Origin: Fimbriimonadia bacterium
Lineage (GTDB): Bacteria > Armatimonadota > Fimbriimonadia > Fimbriimonadales > GBS-DC
DNA length: 64,000 nt
Assembly (NCBI GenBank): GCA_026129765.1
Contig: JAHCHP010000008.1
Location: forward strand, 1 to 64,000
Direction of reading: 5' to 3'
Every line of letters starts with the position of its first letter. The stretch's first letter is position 1. Of the stretch, positions 36,556-44,906 are shown piece by piece. Below the pieces are notes generated by a model. The model was given only the letters and a program-made list of their open reading frames with translations, did no database searches and was not told the DNA's origin. The translations under genes and the position numbers were made by a program.

Positions 36556-36786
36556 TTGAAAATCTATGTGGATCGTATCGAGACGCTAAAAGCGGGGGGG
36601 CAAATCGCCGCGCTGAGAGTCGAATGGGAGGATTTCAGCGCAGAATGGCTTGTGCCGTTGGACGCGCTTCCTCCTGAGGTTCAAGAGGGTGATTGGCTGG
36701 ACGTCCGCTTTGAAACAGATCCCGCCCTTCGCAAAGAAAGGCGCGCCCATATTGAACGCCTCCAACGCGAATTGAATCAAGATTAA
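36556..36786 (+). CDS. DUF3006 small protein
   Basis: 76 residues from TTG 36556. The longer frame begins inside the -35 box, so it cannot be the start. AGGAG lies 11 nt upstream. MKIYVDRIE, ALRVEWEDFSAEWLVPLDAL and GDWLDVRFETDPALRKER match DUF3006, a small beta-barrel-like family of unknown function. In other bacteria it sits next to membrane or DNA-uptake genes; here its downstream neighbour is a pseudopilin. Confidence 0.75.
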   Translation: MKIYVDRIETLKAGGQIAALRVEWEDFSAEWLVPLDALPPEVQEGDWLDVRFETDPALRKERRAHIERLQRELNQD

Positions 36787-36863
36787 GAAAGAACTCAATA
36801 GATAGGGAACTCTCCGTCTCAGAAATCGTAAATTGCTTTGGAGTCTCTATGGAGGTGAACGAA

Positions 36864-37517
36864 GTGCGCGCGCGTGCCTTTACACTCGTAGAATTATTGA
36901 CCGTTATCGCCATTATCGCCATTTTAGCGGCGCTTATTTTTCCAGTTTTCTCCACTGCCCGCTCAAAAGCGCGGCAGACCTCGTGCGTGTCCAACTTGCG
37001 TCAGGTAGGGTTATCTATGGAGATGTATGCCACCGATTACGATGACATCTACCCGTTTGCGGTCGACCCCACCGACCGGTTTACGCCCGAAATCTGGAAT
37101 GAGCATCCCTATTGGCAGCGGTTTATTCCCTTTATGCCGATGCTCCATGAGGTTTTGCAGCCCTATCAGAAAAGTAAAGCCATTTGGAAATGCCCTTCCG
37201 ATGTCGGCTACAAAGTGCAAGATTTCACGGGGTTGCCTTTTGACACCACCCCTTCCGCCTATGCCCGCTATGGCAGCAGCTACCTGTTCCGAACCGAAAT
37301 CGCGTTTAGGCTGTCCCGCGTGGGCGGGTTTGATCGTTCCGCCGAAATTAATATGATTTTCGATGGCGTGGGCAAATGGCATGGCACGCGCTTGCTGTTT
37401 AATGATCAGGATTTCCCCCCCGATCCGACCTTCCGATATAATTGTTTGTTTGCTGACTTGCATGTGAAAAATATTTCGTTAGAGGAGATGAGACGCGCAT
37501 GGTCCGTCCCGCTGTAA
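36864..37517 (+). CDS. Pseudopilin-like protein with prepilin N-terminus and DUF1559-type tail
   Basis: 217 residues from GTG 36864, 7 nt after GGAGGT; the frame from 36849 includes that ribosome site and is rejected. RARAFTLVELLTVIAIIAIL is a class III signal peptide, cleaved before Phe by a prepilin peptidase, followed by the pilin-type N-terminal helix. The rest matches the H-X9-DG family (SNLRQVGLSMEMYATDYDD, and CLFADLHVKNI, where the usual DGHV is DLHV). Such proteins are numerous in Armatimonadota and Planctomycetes; their function is unclear. The last 19 nt overlap the next gene. Confidence 0.85.
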   Translation: MRARAFTLVELLTVIAIIAILAALIFPVFSTARSKARQTSCVSNLRQVGLSMEMYATDYDDIYPFAVDPTDRFTPEIWNEHPYWQRFIPFMPMLHEVLQPYQKSKAIWKCPSDVGYKVQDFTGLPFDTTPSAYARYGSSYLFRTEIAFRLSRVGGFDRSAEINMIFDGVGKWHGTRLLFNDQDFPPDPTFRYNCLFADLHVKNISLEEMRRAWSVPL

Positions 37518-38848
37518 TCCGAGCGCGCTGGGTACTGCCCATCGACGCAGAGCCTATTCAGAATGGTGAAGTGGTTGTTGAAAATGATCAAATCGTAGAG
37601 GTTCGCCCCGTTTCGTCCCTGCCAGACAGCGACGTCCGCAATCTGGGCGAGGCGATTCTGATACCGGGACTGGTCAATACGCATGCCCACCTGGAATATT
37701 CGTTCTTGAGAGGCTACGACGAGAAAACGCCCCTGTTCCCTTGGATACGCCACTTAGTGGCATTGAAAGCGCAGGTTCCACAGGATCATTGGCTCCCTTC
37801 TGCCATGATGGGAGCAGCGGAACTGTTGGCGAGCGGGGTGACCTTTGTTGCCGATAACTCGGATACAGGCGTGACTGCGGAAGCCATCGCGCGAAGCGGT
37901 CTGCGCGGGCGCGTCTATCAAGAGTTTTTTGGCATCGGCGAAGAGGCTTCCGACGAAGCGATTTTGAACCGCCTCTCCGAGCAGTTAGAGACCCATCAGA
38001 CCACCATTCAACGCTTTGGAGCCGAAGGACGTGTGGAAACGGGCATCTCGCCCCATGCGATCTACACGGTTCGCGACAGCCTCATGAAACAGATTGGGGG
38101 TTGGGCTGCTCAGCGCAATCTCGCCCTGAGCCTCCATGCCTCCGAGTCTTATTCGGAAGTAGCATTGACTCGAGCCGGCTCAGGCGAATTCGCGCAAATG
38201 TTTAATGAACGCAAAATCCCTTACGCCAGCCCAAGGGTACAACCCATCGAATATCTCGCTTCCACAGGAGTCTTGGGACCGAAAACCCAATTGGTACATT
38301 GTGTGCGCGTGGAGCCTTTAGAAATCAATTTGATGGCGAAATTCCAGTGCGCCATGGCGCATTGTCCGCGTTCTAACGCGAAATTGTTGTCGGGGATTGC
38401 CCCCTTACAGGAGATTCTTAGGGCAGGCATCCCGGTCGGATTAGGCACAGACAGCGCGGTGAGCAGCGGCAGTCTGGACTTTTTTGAAGAGATTCGCTGC
38501 GCCGCTTGGCTCCAACGAGCCACCCGCCATACCCCTAAGCCCGCCGCCAAAGAGTGGATCGAGATCGCCACTTTGGGAGGCGCGCGCGCGATGGGACTCG
38601 ACTCGCAAATCGGTTCCCTGACTCCCGGTAAGAAAGCGGACCTCTGCGCGATTCGAATCTCACGCGCCGCCTTCGGCAGCGCGCCCGACCCGTTCACTGC
38701 GTTGGTCTTCGCCGCGCAAGCCCCCGATGTCATCCTGACGATGGTCAATGGGCAGACGCTCTATGAGGAAGGTAAATGGCTCACGCTGGAGATGGACAAG
38801 CTGCGCGCATTCCCATGGCAAACACCCGCGGAAGCGTTCGCTGATTGA
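37499..38848 (+). CDS. Amidohydrolase of the SAH/MTA/aminodeoxyfutalosine deaminase type
   Basis: 449 residues. A metal-dependent hydrolase with HAHLEYSFLRG (metal site HxH), SPHAIYT, LHASES (His), LVHCVRV (His) and GTDSAVSSG (Asp). The spacing and VNTHAHLEYSFLRG...FPWIRHLV resemble aminodeoxyfutalosine deaminase (MqnX), which removes the amino group of 6-amino-6-deoxyfutalosine in menaquinone synthesis; S-adenosylhomocysteine or chlorohydrolase-type deaminases are alternatives. A UbiD-family decarboxylase in the window would fit the futalosine route, but other mqn genes are not seen here. GAGGAGAT precedes ATG 37499. Confidence 0.8.
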   Translation: MVRPAVIRARWVLPIDAEPIQNGEVVVENDQIVEVRPVSSLPDSDVRNLGEAILIPGLVNTHAHLEYSFLRGYDEKTPLFPWIRHLVALKAQVPQDHWLPSAMMGAAELLASGVTFVADNSDTGVTAEAIARSGLRGRVYQEFFGIGEEASDEAILNRLSEQLETHQTTIQRFGAEGRVETGISPHAIYTVRDSLMKQIGGWAAQRNLALSLHASESYSEVALTRAGSGEFAQMFNERKIPYASPRVQPIEYLASTGVLGPKTQLVHCVRVEPLEINLMAKFQCAMAHCPRSNAKLLSGIAPLQEILRAGIPVGLGTDSAVSSGSLDFFEEIRCAAWLQRATRHTPKPAAKEWIEIATLGGARAMGLDSQIGSLTPGKKADLCAIRISRAAFGSAPDPFTALVFAAQAPDVILTMVNGQTLYEEGKWLTLEMDKLRAFPWQTPAEAFAD

Positions 38849-38900
38849 CCGGCTTGTAGAACAAGATAAAATAGAGATTGTTAGAGAAGCTATATATAAT

Positions 38901-39332
38901 TTATGAAATTTCTGCTTCCAGTAAATTTTTTATTTCATCCATCAGAAGTGGAAGGTTCGGCTTAGAAAAGCTGAAACCTGGAGCAGGAATTCGGTTGTGC
39001 TTAATATCTGGTGGTATATGCTTGTGGTGAGGGTGAGTACTTTGCAAATGGGGAATATGAGGATGAGGCTGTGAATCGTACCAGTAGAGCAGATCGCCAT
39101 TTCTCCATACTTCATACCCATACTCCTCTATCTCAACAGTTTGAACATCTGTAGACAATCGCTCAACCATAACCAAACGAAATCCTCCATTCAACAACAA
39201 CTCGCCTTGTAAAGTTGCCATCATCTTACCCCTGCGAGCCAAGACAAGTGTAGACAATTGGATTAAATGGTACCTCTGAGGCAAGGTGTAGACAAAATTC
39301 TCATAATCGCTAAGCGACTGGAATGGGTTCAT
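38901..39332 (-). CDS. TumE-family toxin
   Basis: 143 residues from ATG 39332 (GAGAGGAC upstream; the 39350 start has no such signal). It contains the TumE/DUF6516 pattern: LSTLVLARRGKMMATLQGELLLNGGFRLVMVER, YWYDSQPHPHIPHLQSTHPHHKHIP and a C-terminal NLPLLMDEIKNLL. The family is reported as the toxin half of TumE/TumA-type systems. It overlaps the upstream small gene by 23 nt, the usual arrangement for a toxin-antitoxin pair. Confidence 0.75.
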   Translation of the reverse strand: MNPFQSLSDYENFVYTLPQRYHLIQLSTLVLARRGKMMATLQGELLLNGGFRLVMVERLSTDVQTVEIEEYGYEVWRNGDLLYWYDSQPHPHIPHLQSTHPHHKHIPPDIKHNRIPAPGFSFSKPNLPLLMDEIKNLLEAEIS

Positions 39333-39603
39333 GGCGAGATGTCCTCTCAATAATCTCGACTAATGGCTGATCCGCTTGACGTAATTCTTCAATAGCGCGA
39401 TGATACTGTTCTTTTCTTCTCAGCCAAGTTTTGTAAGCGCCTGCCCAATCCGCCCAGTCCAGCACCCAAGCTTCATTTTCAGGTTCCTCGCCTTGTGTAT
39501 AGGCTTCATAAAAGGTTTCTGAGAGAACGCCATACTTTCGCTCATAAACCCGCAAATCCTCATTCAATGCATGAATATCTTCCAAAATATCTTGAAGTGT
39601 CAT
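39310..39603 (-). CDS. Small partner protein (probable antitoxin) of the TumE toxin
   Basis: 97 residues, mostly charged helices: LEDIHALNEDLRVYERKYGVLSETFYEAY, AWVLDWADWAGAYKTWLRRKEQYHRAIEEL. It resembles short proteins that precede TumE toxins in many genomes (KYG-x2-SE-xFY). A TATAAT box at 39627-39622 lies 18 nt upstream. It is placed first in the pair and overlaps the toxin. Confidence 0.6.
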   Translation of the reverse strand: MTLQDILEDIHALNEDLRVYERKYGVLSETFYEAYTQGEEPENEAWVLDWADWAGAYKTWLRRKEQYHRAIEELRQADQPLVEIIERTSRHEPIPVA

Positions 39604-39661
39604 GGTTTACCCCACCGTTGAATTATACCCTTGCAAAAGGATATAAGAATCACAAAAAATT

Positions 39662-40537
39662 CTACTCGCGTTTACCGCGCCGGTTCTTCAACACAAACAG
39701 ATGCCAAGCGTCGCTGAGAGAGGGTTTCTGGATCACGACGGCACGCACTTGACCGTACCCCTCCTTCAATAATCGCAGGGCGAGATCATCATCGGCATGC
39801 AGGCTCAAACGAAAATGATCGCCCTGGTCCAAAATTCGAACCTCCACCGGTTCTAACAGCTTCGAAACCTTGTCGGGTTCATCTGTCTCGATCTCGATGC
39901 GTTTTGCGCTCGCCTCGCGCATCAACTCCTCCGGCTCACCCTGAGCGATCAATTGTCCCTCATGCAGCATCAAAACCCGGTCCGCGCGCGCAGCCACCTC
40001 AGGGTTCCGGGTCGTGAACAACACCGCCGAATTGAAGCGGCAACGATCCTCCATCTCCTGCCAAAGCCGTCTGAACCGTTCAAAATCGGCGCGGTCAAAA
40101 GGATCATCTAAAAAGTAGAGTGGTTTATTTTGAGATAAGGCAGCCGCTAACTGCAACATGGCGCGTTCGCCATCCGAAAGGCTCTGAAGGGACTGATCCG
40201 CACGCGCGCTTAACCCAAACAGTTCCATCAGGTAGACGGAACGAGAAAGCGAATGGGCGTAACGCTTCAAGTAATTGGCGGGCGAAGGCGGGCGCCCCAT
40301 CCGAGTGGCGGGTAAAGGCGGAGGAACCGCAAAATCGGCACATTCCAATGCGCCGCCGCTCAGTTCCAGTTCATCGCTCAAGGCTTGAATCAGCAGCGAT
40401 TTACCAGACCCTGAAGGACCGAACACCGCGATAATTTCACCCGCCCAGACCTCAAAATTCAAATTGCGCAGCCCCCGCGCATTGTCGGGAGCCGCGCAAA
40501 GATCGCGAGCCTTGAGCAGGATCGTTTCAGAACGCAT
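39662..40537 (-). CDS. ABC-type ATPase with degenerate catalytic motifs, in the exosortase locus
   Basis: 291 residues. Walker A GPSGSGKS (40-47) is intact, but the signature is LSDGE (120-124, usually LSGGQ). Walker B YFLDDP has Asp145 in place of the catalytic Glu. The H-loop is TTR (Arg177 instead of His). ATP binding is likely; hydrolysis may be weak. No permease gene is adjacent; the C-terminal about 80 residues form a separate regulatory-like region (KRIEIETDEPDKVSKLLEPV). It overlaps the epsI stop by one base (TGATG). A transport or regulatory role with the exosortase genes is inferred from position only. Confidence 0.75.
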   Translation of the reverse strand: MRSETILLKARDLCAAPDNARGLRNLNFEVWAGEIIAVFGPSGSGKSLLIQALSDELELSGGALECADFAVPPPLPATRMGRPPSPANYLKRYAHSLSRSVYLMELFGLSARADQSLQSLSDGERAMLQLAAALSQNKPLYFLDDPFDRADFERFRRLWQEMEDRCRFNSAVLFTTRNPEVAARADRVLMLHEGQLIAQGEPEELMREASAKRIEIETDEPDKVSKLLEPVEVRILDQGDHFRLSLHADDDLALRLLKEGYGQVRAVVIQKPSLSDAWHLFVLKNRRGKRE

Positions 40538-41454
40538 CAGTGTATGACTTCAGGATTGGTCTTCACCATTTCTGCCAAAGCGGCGGAAGCGAACTCTTTC
40601 AGCTGCAACGCGTCGCGCTCTGCGTTACCTGTACCGTCCTTAATAAAACGGACGAAGTAGGCGCGTTTCTTGATACCGACCGCGCGCGCCGCAAACAACA
40701 TAATACGCGCCGAGGAGGTGTCGGTGCGATAGCCCAGAGGGGTCGCATAGAAATACATGCCCACACTCTGACGCCGCTCATCATCGGAGTTCACCAGACG
40801 GACGATCCGCACTGGGATCGAGTGGTCTAAGCCCGGCACCTCCAGCGAATCGAGTTGATTATCGGTGAAGTTCCATCGCTGAACACGGAAACAAACCTGC
40901 GGGTTATGGAACGCTGCCGTATGCGATCCGGCGATAATCGTGAAGTCCGCCACCGCGCCATCTGAGCTTCGATAAACCCGCGCCAAGTATTCGTCTGGCA
41001 TCAGCACCTTTTTCGCTTCTTCAGACATCGAGTAGTCTTCCGAATTGAACCAGCCCCCAAAGTTGCGTGGGACCTTGACTAAGGTATCCACCCCTTTGTT
41101 CGCTTCTACAGGCTTAATGGTTTGCAGCGCAAACACCAAGCCCGCCATGCAGATCGCCAGCGCGATCATCGGGATTCGGAACTTAGAGATGTTGACTGGA
41201 CCGCGAGGCTCCGCGATGGCGGTGGGAGCCGCTTCATCTAACGCCGCTTCTGTCTCGCCCGTCTCCACGCCTTCAGCAGAACCGTTCATCGAAGCAGGTT
41301 CTTCCGCCTCAGCCACTTCGCTCTCTGTTAGCGTGTCCGAATGACCGTTCACGCCATCCAAATCGGTTTCCAAAACCGGTTCCGTCTCTTGCAAATCGGT
41401 TCCGGCGCCATTTTCTTCCATTTTCATATCGATATCTTTCTCTACCTTCTCCAT
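40537..41454 (-). CDS. EpsI-type exosortase-associated protein
   Basis: 305 residues from ATG 41454 (GAGGTGG upstream); the frame to 41562 runs inside the exosortase gene and is rejected. An acidic cytoplasmic N-terminus (about 95 residues of Glu/Ala/Gly) leads to a single membrane helix (FRIPMIALAICMAGLVFAL), then the periplasmic EpsI domain: NFGGWFNSEDY, DEYLARVYRSSDG, HTAAFHNPQVCFRVQRWNF, MYFYATPLGYRTDTSSARIMLF. EpsI proteins accompany exosortases and polysaccharide export; they are thought to act in EPS assembly. The long acidic N-terminus is unusual. It overlaps the upstream exosortase by 13 nt. Confidence 0.85.
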   Translation of the reverse strand: MEKVEKDIDMKMEENGAGTDLQETEPVLETDLDGVNGHSDTLTESEVAEAEEPASMNGSAEGVETGETEAALDEAAPTAIAEPRGPVNISKFRIPMIALAICMAGLVFALQTIKPVEANKGVDTLVKVPRNFGGWFNSEDYSMSEEAKKVLMPDEYLARVYRSSDGAVADFTIIAGSHTAAFHNPQVCFRVQRWNFTDNQLDSLEVPGLDHSIPVRIVRLVNSDDERRQSVGMYFYATPLGYRTDTSSARIMLFAARAVGIKKRAYFVRFIKDGTGNAERDALQLKEFASAALAEMVKTNPEVIH

Positions 41455-42353
41455 CCTAACCACCTCGCTATCAATAGTAGGGACACCAGAGGAATGAGGA
41501 TCTCCAGCGCGCCTGTTGTTGGGATATCTGTTTCGCCAAACAGCGGCATGTTCACTTTCCAACCATTATGCGCGATGTCGCCCGCTTCCGGTCCATAATG
41601 ATGACCGAAAACAGCGATGAGCGCGATACGCAAGCCGTTCGAGATAACCACGATGGGGAACAGCGCCAGCGGCAGCAACAGCTTCTTCCACAAGGGGAAA
41701 TTGACGATGGTGAAGAAAAAGAGCAGCAAGGTCAACATCGCAATGGTCACCTTAAAACCGCTACACTCCACGCCGACTGCCAAGCGGTATCCGCCCGGCA
41801 TCCAGAAGGTCACATCGCTGTCTTTCATAATCCGGTAAAACGGACTGAGCATCGTCAAGGCGACATCGGTGGACCACACCTGGATGGGGTTCGTTATCTC
41901 ATCAAACACAGCCGACGGCATGGGAACTATCAGGTACAAAAACAGAATGGGATAGAGCAGATGGCGGGTAATGGGCTTGCCCAGAAGTATCAGAGACGCT
42001 CCCAAGAAGAAAAGCGGGAAACCCATGCTGGAAATCCAGTGGGTCCATTGCCAATGCCCCATTAATCGCAACGCAATCGCCAGCATCAAAACAGGGATTC
42101 CCCAAGCGGACGGCTGCGCCATGAGCGGTAAAATCTTTTCGCGGCGCATCCAAATAATCACGAGCGATAAAACCGGCACTAAGTAAGCATAAGAGTAGTA
42201 GCCGTTTTCATCGTCCCAGCGCGGTTGCCAGAATTCTTTGTAAACCGGCACGTAACTGTAGAGCAGGATCGCGAGGAAGCCAAGGAAAAAGGCTGCCAAA
42301 AAAGGGTGTGGACGCGGCAGCGCCTTGACCTCATCATAAATCTGACCGATCAT
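41442..42353 (-). CDS. Exosortase (PEP-CTERM transpeptidase/protease)
   Basis: 303 residues with about eight membrane helices. The catalytic triad is visible: Cys197 (VGVECSGFK), Arg242 (NGLRIALIAV) and His262 (GDIAHNGW). The GxxxPLWVE region is followed by IVPMPSAVFDEITNPIQ. Exosortases cut PEP-CTERM proteins after export and may link them to the envelope. The substrate encoded at 1217-2317 carries the matching signal. ATG 42353 overlaps the gtrA stop by 4 nt. It belongs to the EPS gene row, as usual for EpsH/XrtA-type loci. Confidence 0.9.
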   Translation of the reverse strand: MIGQIYDEVKALPRPHPFLAAFFLGFLAILLYSYVPVYKEFWQPRWDDENGYYSYAYLVPVLSLVIIWMRREKILPLMAQPSAWGIPVLMLAIALRLMGHWQWTHWISSMGFPLFFLGASLILLGKPITRHLLYPILFLYLIVPMPSAVFDEITNPIQVWSTDVALTMLSPFYRIMKDSDVTFWMPGGYRLAVGVECSGFKVTIAMLTLLLFFFTIVNFPLWKKLLLPLALFPIVVISNGLRIALIAVFGHHYGPEAGDIAHNGWKVNMPLFGETDIPTTGALEILIPLVSLLLIARWLGWRR

Positions 42354-42883
42354 AGAGTTATCTCCTTCGATGTCGTTGTTTTAAATGTCCAGTGTTTATT
42401 CATAAAAAAGTTCCAAAAGACCACAATCCCTGTGGCGGTTGCCTGCGCCCCAATTAATGCCAGGAAGGGCGGCTTCGGCATAAAATTCCTCAAAAGCAGG
42501 GTCGTGATGGTCGCGTTCAGCAGCATGCCCGTCACGTTGACCGTCACAAATTGCGCAAATTGTCGATTGCGCCCCTGTTTGCCTCTTACGCCAAAAGTCC
42601 ATCGTCGGTTCCAAATGAAGCTGTTGCAAGTCGCCGTTCCCGAAGAAACCAGCTTGATTAACCAGATGCTCATGGTCTCCGGTTTGAAAGGCAAACCCCA
42701 TTCTGCCAATCGCGACGCCGCCAACAGCGGCCAAGCCGCGTAATGAATCAAAAGCCATGCTAACACCCAGTCGATCATGGTGTTCGCGCCGCCCACAATG
42801 CAAAACTTGATGAACTGGCGCGCACCCGCAGGCGACTGTCTCAACCGTGTTTTCAATGTATCAAGCACTTGCTGCATCCCCAT
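42350..42883 (-). CDS. GtrA-like membrane protein
   Basis: 177 residues with four membrane helices: FIKFCIVGGANTMIDWVLAWLL, the SSGTATCNSFIWNRRWTF motif, FVTVNVTGMLLNATITTLLL and TGIVVFWNFFMNKHWTF. The two WNRRWTF/MNKHWTF repeats define GtrA, small proteins thought to flip polyprenyl-phosphate sugars. It sits next to a UbiA-type enzyme, as do mycobacterial decaprenyl-phosphoarabinose genes. Overlap with the exosortase is 4 nt. Confidence 0.88.
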   Translation of the reverse strand: MGMQQVLDTLKTRLRQSPAGARQFIKFCIVGGANTMIDWVLAWLLIHYAAWPLLAASRLAEWGLPFKPETMSIWLIKLVSSGTATCNSFIWNRRWTFGVRGKQGRNRQFAQFVTVNVTGMLLNATITTLLLRNFMPKPPFLALIGAQATATGIVVFWNFFMNKHWTFKTTTSKEITL

Positions 42884-42901
42884 CCTATCCTTAGAATCGC
42901 T

Positions 42902-43813
42902 TCATCGCGCCATAATCCAACCGACACAGGCAATCCACAGCAGAATGCTCACAAGCACATGCCGGTCCTGCAAAATCAGTTTCTCAGGCGCGCCGCCCGC
43001 GTCATGTCGCTCCACCCGGTAGTAGTACCGGAAGAGCGCGTAGACCACAAACGGCAAAGTATACCAGAGACCCGGATGCTCTTTTGCCGTATCGGACAAA
43101 ATGGTATAGACCGCGTACGCCATGATCGTTACGGTCATCGTCATCGTTAGCAAATGCTCCAAAAAAGTCTGCGAATAGTCGCCCAATGCCTCACGGTGGC
43201 TCGAGCCATTCTCGCCCAGCGTCACCAGTTCATGGCGGCGTTTGGCAAATCCCAAAAACAACGCCAAAAAGAACGTACAGACGATGAGCCAAGGCGATAT
43301 CATGACCTGAATCGTCACTGCGCCCGCAATCGCGCGAAGCACAAACCCCATCGCGATCAATGCCACATCCAGAATGGGGGTCTCTTTCAACCCCAGCGTA
43401 TAACCCATCGTCAGCGTCCAATAGGCGAGCGCGACCCAGCCCAATCCGCGATCAATCAAGAACGCGCTGCCCAAGCCCACCACCCAGCAAACCACCATCC
43501 AAACGCCTGCTGCCTGCGCGGGCAAACGCCCAGAAGCGATGGGGCGATCCCGTTTGGTGGGATGATGGCGATCCCGCTCTACATCGCGCAAGTCATTAAA
43601 CAGGTAGACCCCGCTGGACAGGATACAAAACGCCAGAAACGCCAGCGACACCTTGCCCGCCTGCTCCAGGTCGGTGAAGCGCGACGAGAAGATCAGTCCT
43701 GCGAATAGGAGCAGGTTCTTGATCCACTGGTGCGGGCGCATCGCCTGAAGAAGCGCGAACGCTCTTTGCGCGAGGCTCCACGAATTGGGTTCCGGTCGAG
43801 AAGTCGCATCCAT
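42902..43813 (-). CDS. UbiA-family prenyltransferase (decaprenyl-phosphate phosphoribosyltransferase-like)
   Basis: 303 residues. MRPHQWIKNLLLFAGLIF, FNDLRDVERDRHHPTKRDRP-IASGRL and FGFAKRRHEL-type (here LGFAKRRHELV) are the two Asp-rich motif regions of UbiA-type enzymes in the DPPR-synthase subfamily. Those transfer phosphoribose from PRPP to polyprenyl phosphate. A polyprenyl-phospho-pentose donor for exopolysaccharide or arabinose-like sugar is suggested by the neighbours, but is inferred. The gene follows the epimerase by 14 nt. Confidence 0.8.
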   Translation of the reverse strand: MDATSRPEPNSWSLAQRAFALLQAMRPHQWIKNLLLFAGLIFSSRFTDLEQAGKVSLAFLAFCILSSGVYLFNDLRDVERDRHHPTKRDRPIASGRLPAQAAGVWMVVCWVVGLGSAFLIDRGLGWVALAYWTLTMGYTLGLKETPILDVALIAMGFVLRAIAGAVTIQVMISPWLIVCTFFLALFLGFAKRRHELVTLGENGSSHREALGDYSQTFLEHLLTMTMTVTIMAYAVYTILSDTAKEHPGLWYTLPFVVYALFRYYYRVERHDAGGAPEKLILQDRHVLVSILLWIACVGWIMAR

Positions 43814-43827
43814 ACGGGTCTTTGGCG

Positions 43828-44769
43828 TCAGGCTGCCGCGAACGCCTCCTGATAAGCTTGGGTTGTTTTGCGGATTCCCTCCGCTAAACGTATACGCGGT
43901 TCAAAACCGAGCCGCTTTTTCGCGGCTTCAATATCGGCAAAAGAACGTCGAATATCGCCTGCGCGGGGCGGCTCAAATTGCGGATTCAAAGGTCTTCCGC
44001 ATGCGTCCTCTATCGCGCTCAGCAGTTCTAACAGGGTAGAGCGTTCGCCGCTGGCGATGTTGAACGAACCGCCCACTGCCTCCGGCTCATTGGCAGCCAA
44101 CCACAACGCTTGGGTGATGTCGTCCACATGCACAAAGTCTCGAACCTGCATGCCATCGCCATACACAATCGGTCGCTGACCGCTCAAAGCCGCTGTGATC
44201 CAGCGCGGCACCACCGCAGCGTAATGTGAATTCGGGTTTTGGCGCGCGCCATAGACATTGAAGAACCGAAGGCTGACGGTGGGCAGTCCATAGACGCGAT
44301 GGTAATCCCGGCATAATTGCTCGCCATACAGTTTGGTCCAAGCATACGGAGAGATGGGATGGGGCTTCATCGTTTCGCGCTTGGGCAGACGGGGCAGATC
44401 GCCATAGATGGCAGCGGAGGAGATAAATACGACACGCTTCACGCCCTGACGCCGCGCGGCTTCCAAAAGATATTGGGTTCCCAGAGTGTTGATTTCGAAG
44501 GTTTCAGTCGGTTTTTCCAGAGAGAGCGGAACCGATGCCAGCGCTGCCAGATGAAACAGGTAATCCACACCGCGCATCGCCTCTTCCACCAGCGCAGGGT
44601 CCGTCACGCTGCCGCGAATAAAATCGATTTGATCCGCGACCTCGCTGAGGTTATCCATCGTGCCGGATGAAAGGTCATCCAAAACGCGCGCGCGCGTATG
44701 CTTTAGTAAAAACCGCGTTAAATGCGAGCCAATGAAACCTGCCCCACCTGTCACCAGACTGAGCGCCAT
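43828..44769 (-). CDS. NAD-dependent sugar epimerase/dehydratase (extended SDR)
   Basis: 313 residues from ATG 44769 (GGAGGT upstream; the frame to 44910 overlaps the previous gene). The fold has VTGGAGFIGSHL, the YxxxK motif YAWTKLYGEQ, SLRFFNVYGARQNP and the C-terminal LGFEPRIRLAEGI. It resembles UDP-glucose 4-epimerase/GDP-mannose-dehydratase-like enzymes making nucleotide sugars. The exact substrate is not visible. Its neighbours in the locus are sugar transferase and UbiA genes. Confidence 0.85.
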   Translation of the reverse strand: MALSLVTGGAGFIGSHLTRFLLKHTRARVLDDLSSGTMDNLSEVADQIDFIRGSVTDPALVEEAMRGVDYLFHLAALASVPLSLEKPTETFEINTLGTQYLLEAARRQGVKRVVFISSAAIYGDLPRLPKRETMKPHPISPYAWTKLYGEQLCRDYHRVYGLPTVSLRFFNVYGARQNPNSHYAAVVPRWITAALSGQRPIVYGDGMQVRDFVHVDDITQALWLAANEPEAVGGSFNIASGERSTLLELLSAIEDACGRPLNPQFEPPRAGDIRRSFADIEAAKKRLGFEPRIRLAEGIRKTTQAYQEAFAAA

Positions 44770-44906
44770 AGGGTTACCTCCGTTTTTAGCCTTGTTCTCT
44801 AAAACTGCATGCCGCAACGCGGATCGCCGGCGGAGAAACACTTTCAACCAGCTGCGGACAAACGCGAAAACGGAAAACCCTTCAAGGTTGCCGGGCAAGC
44901 CCCCAA

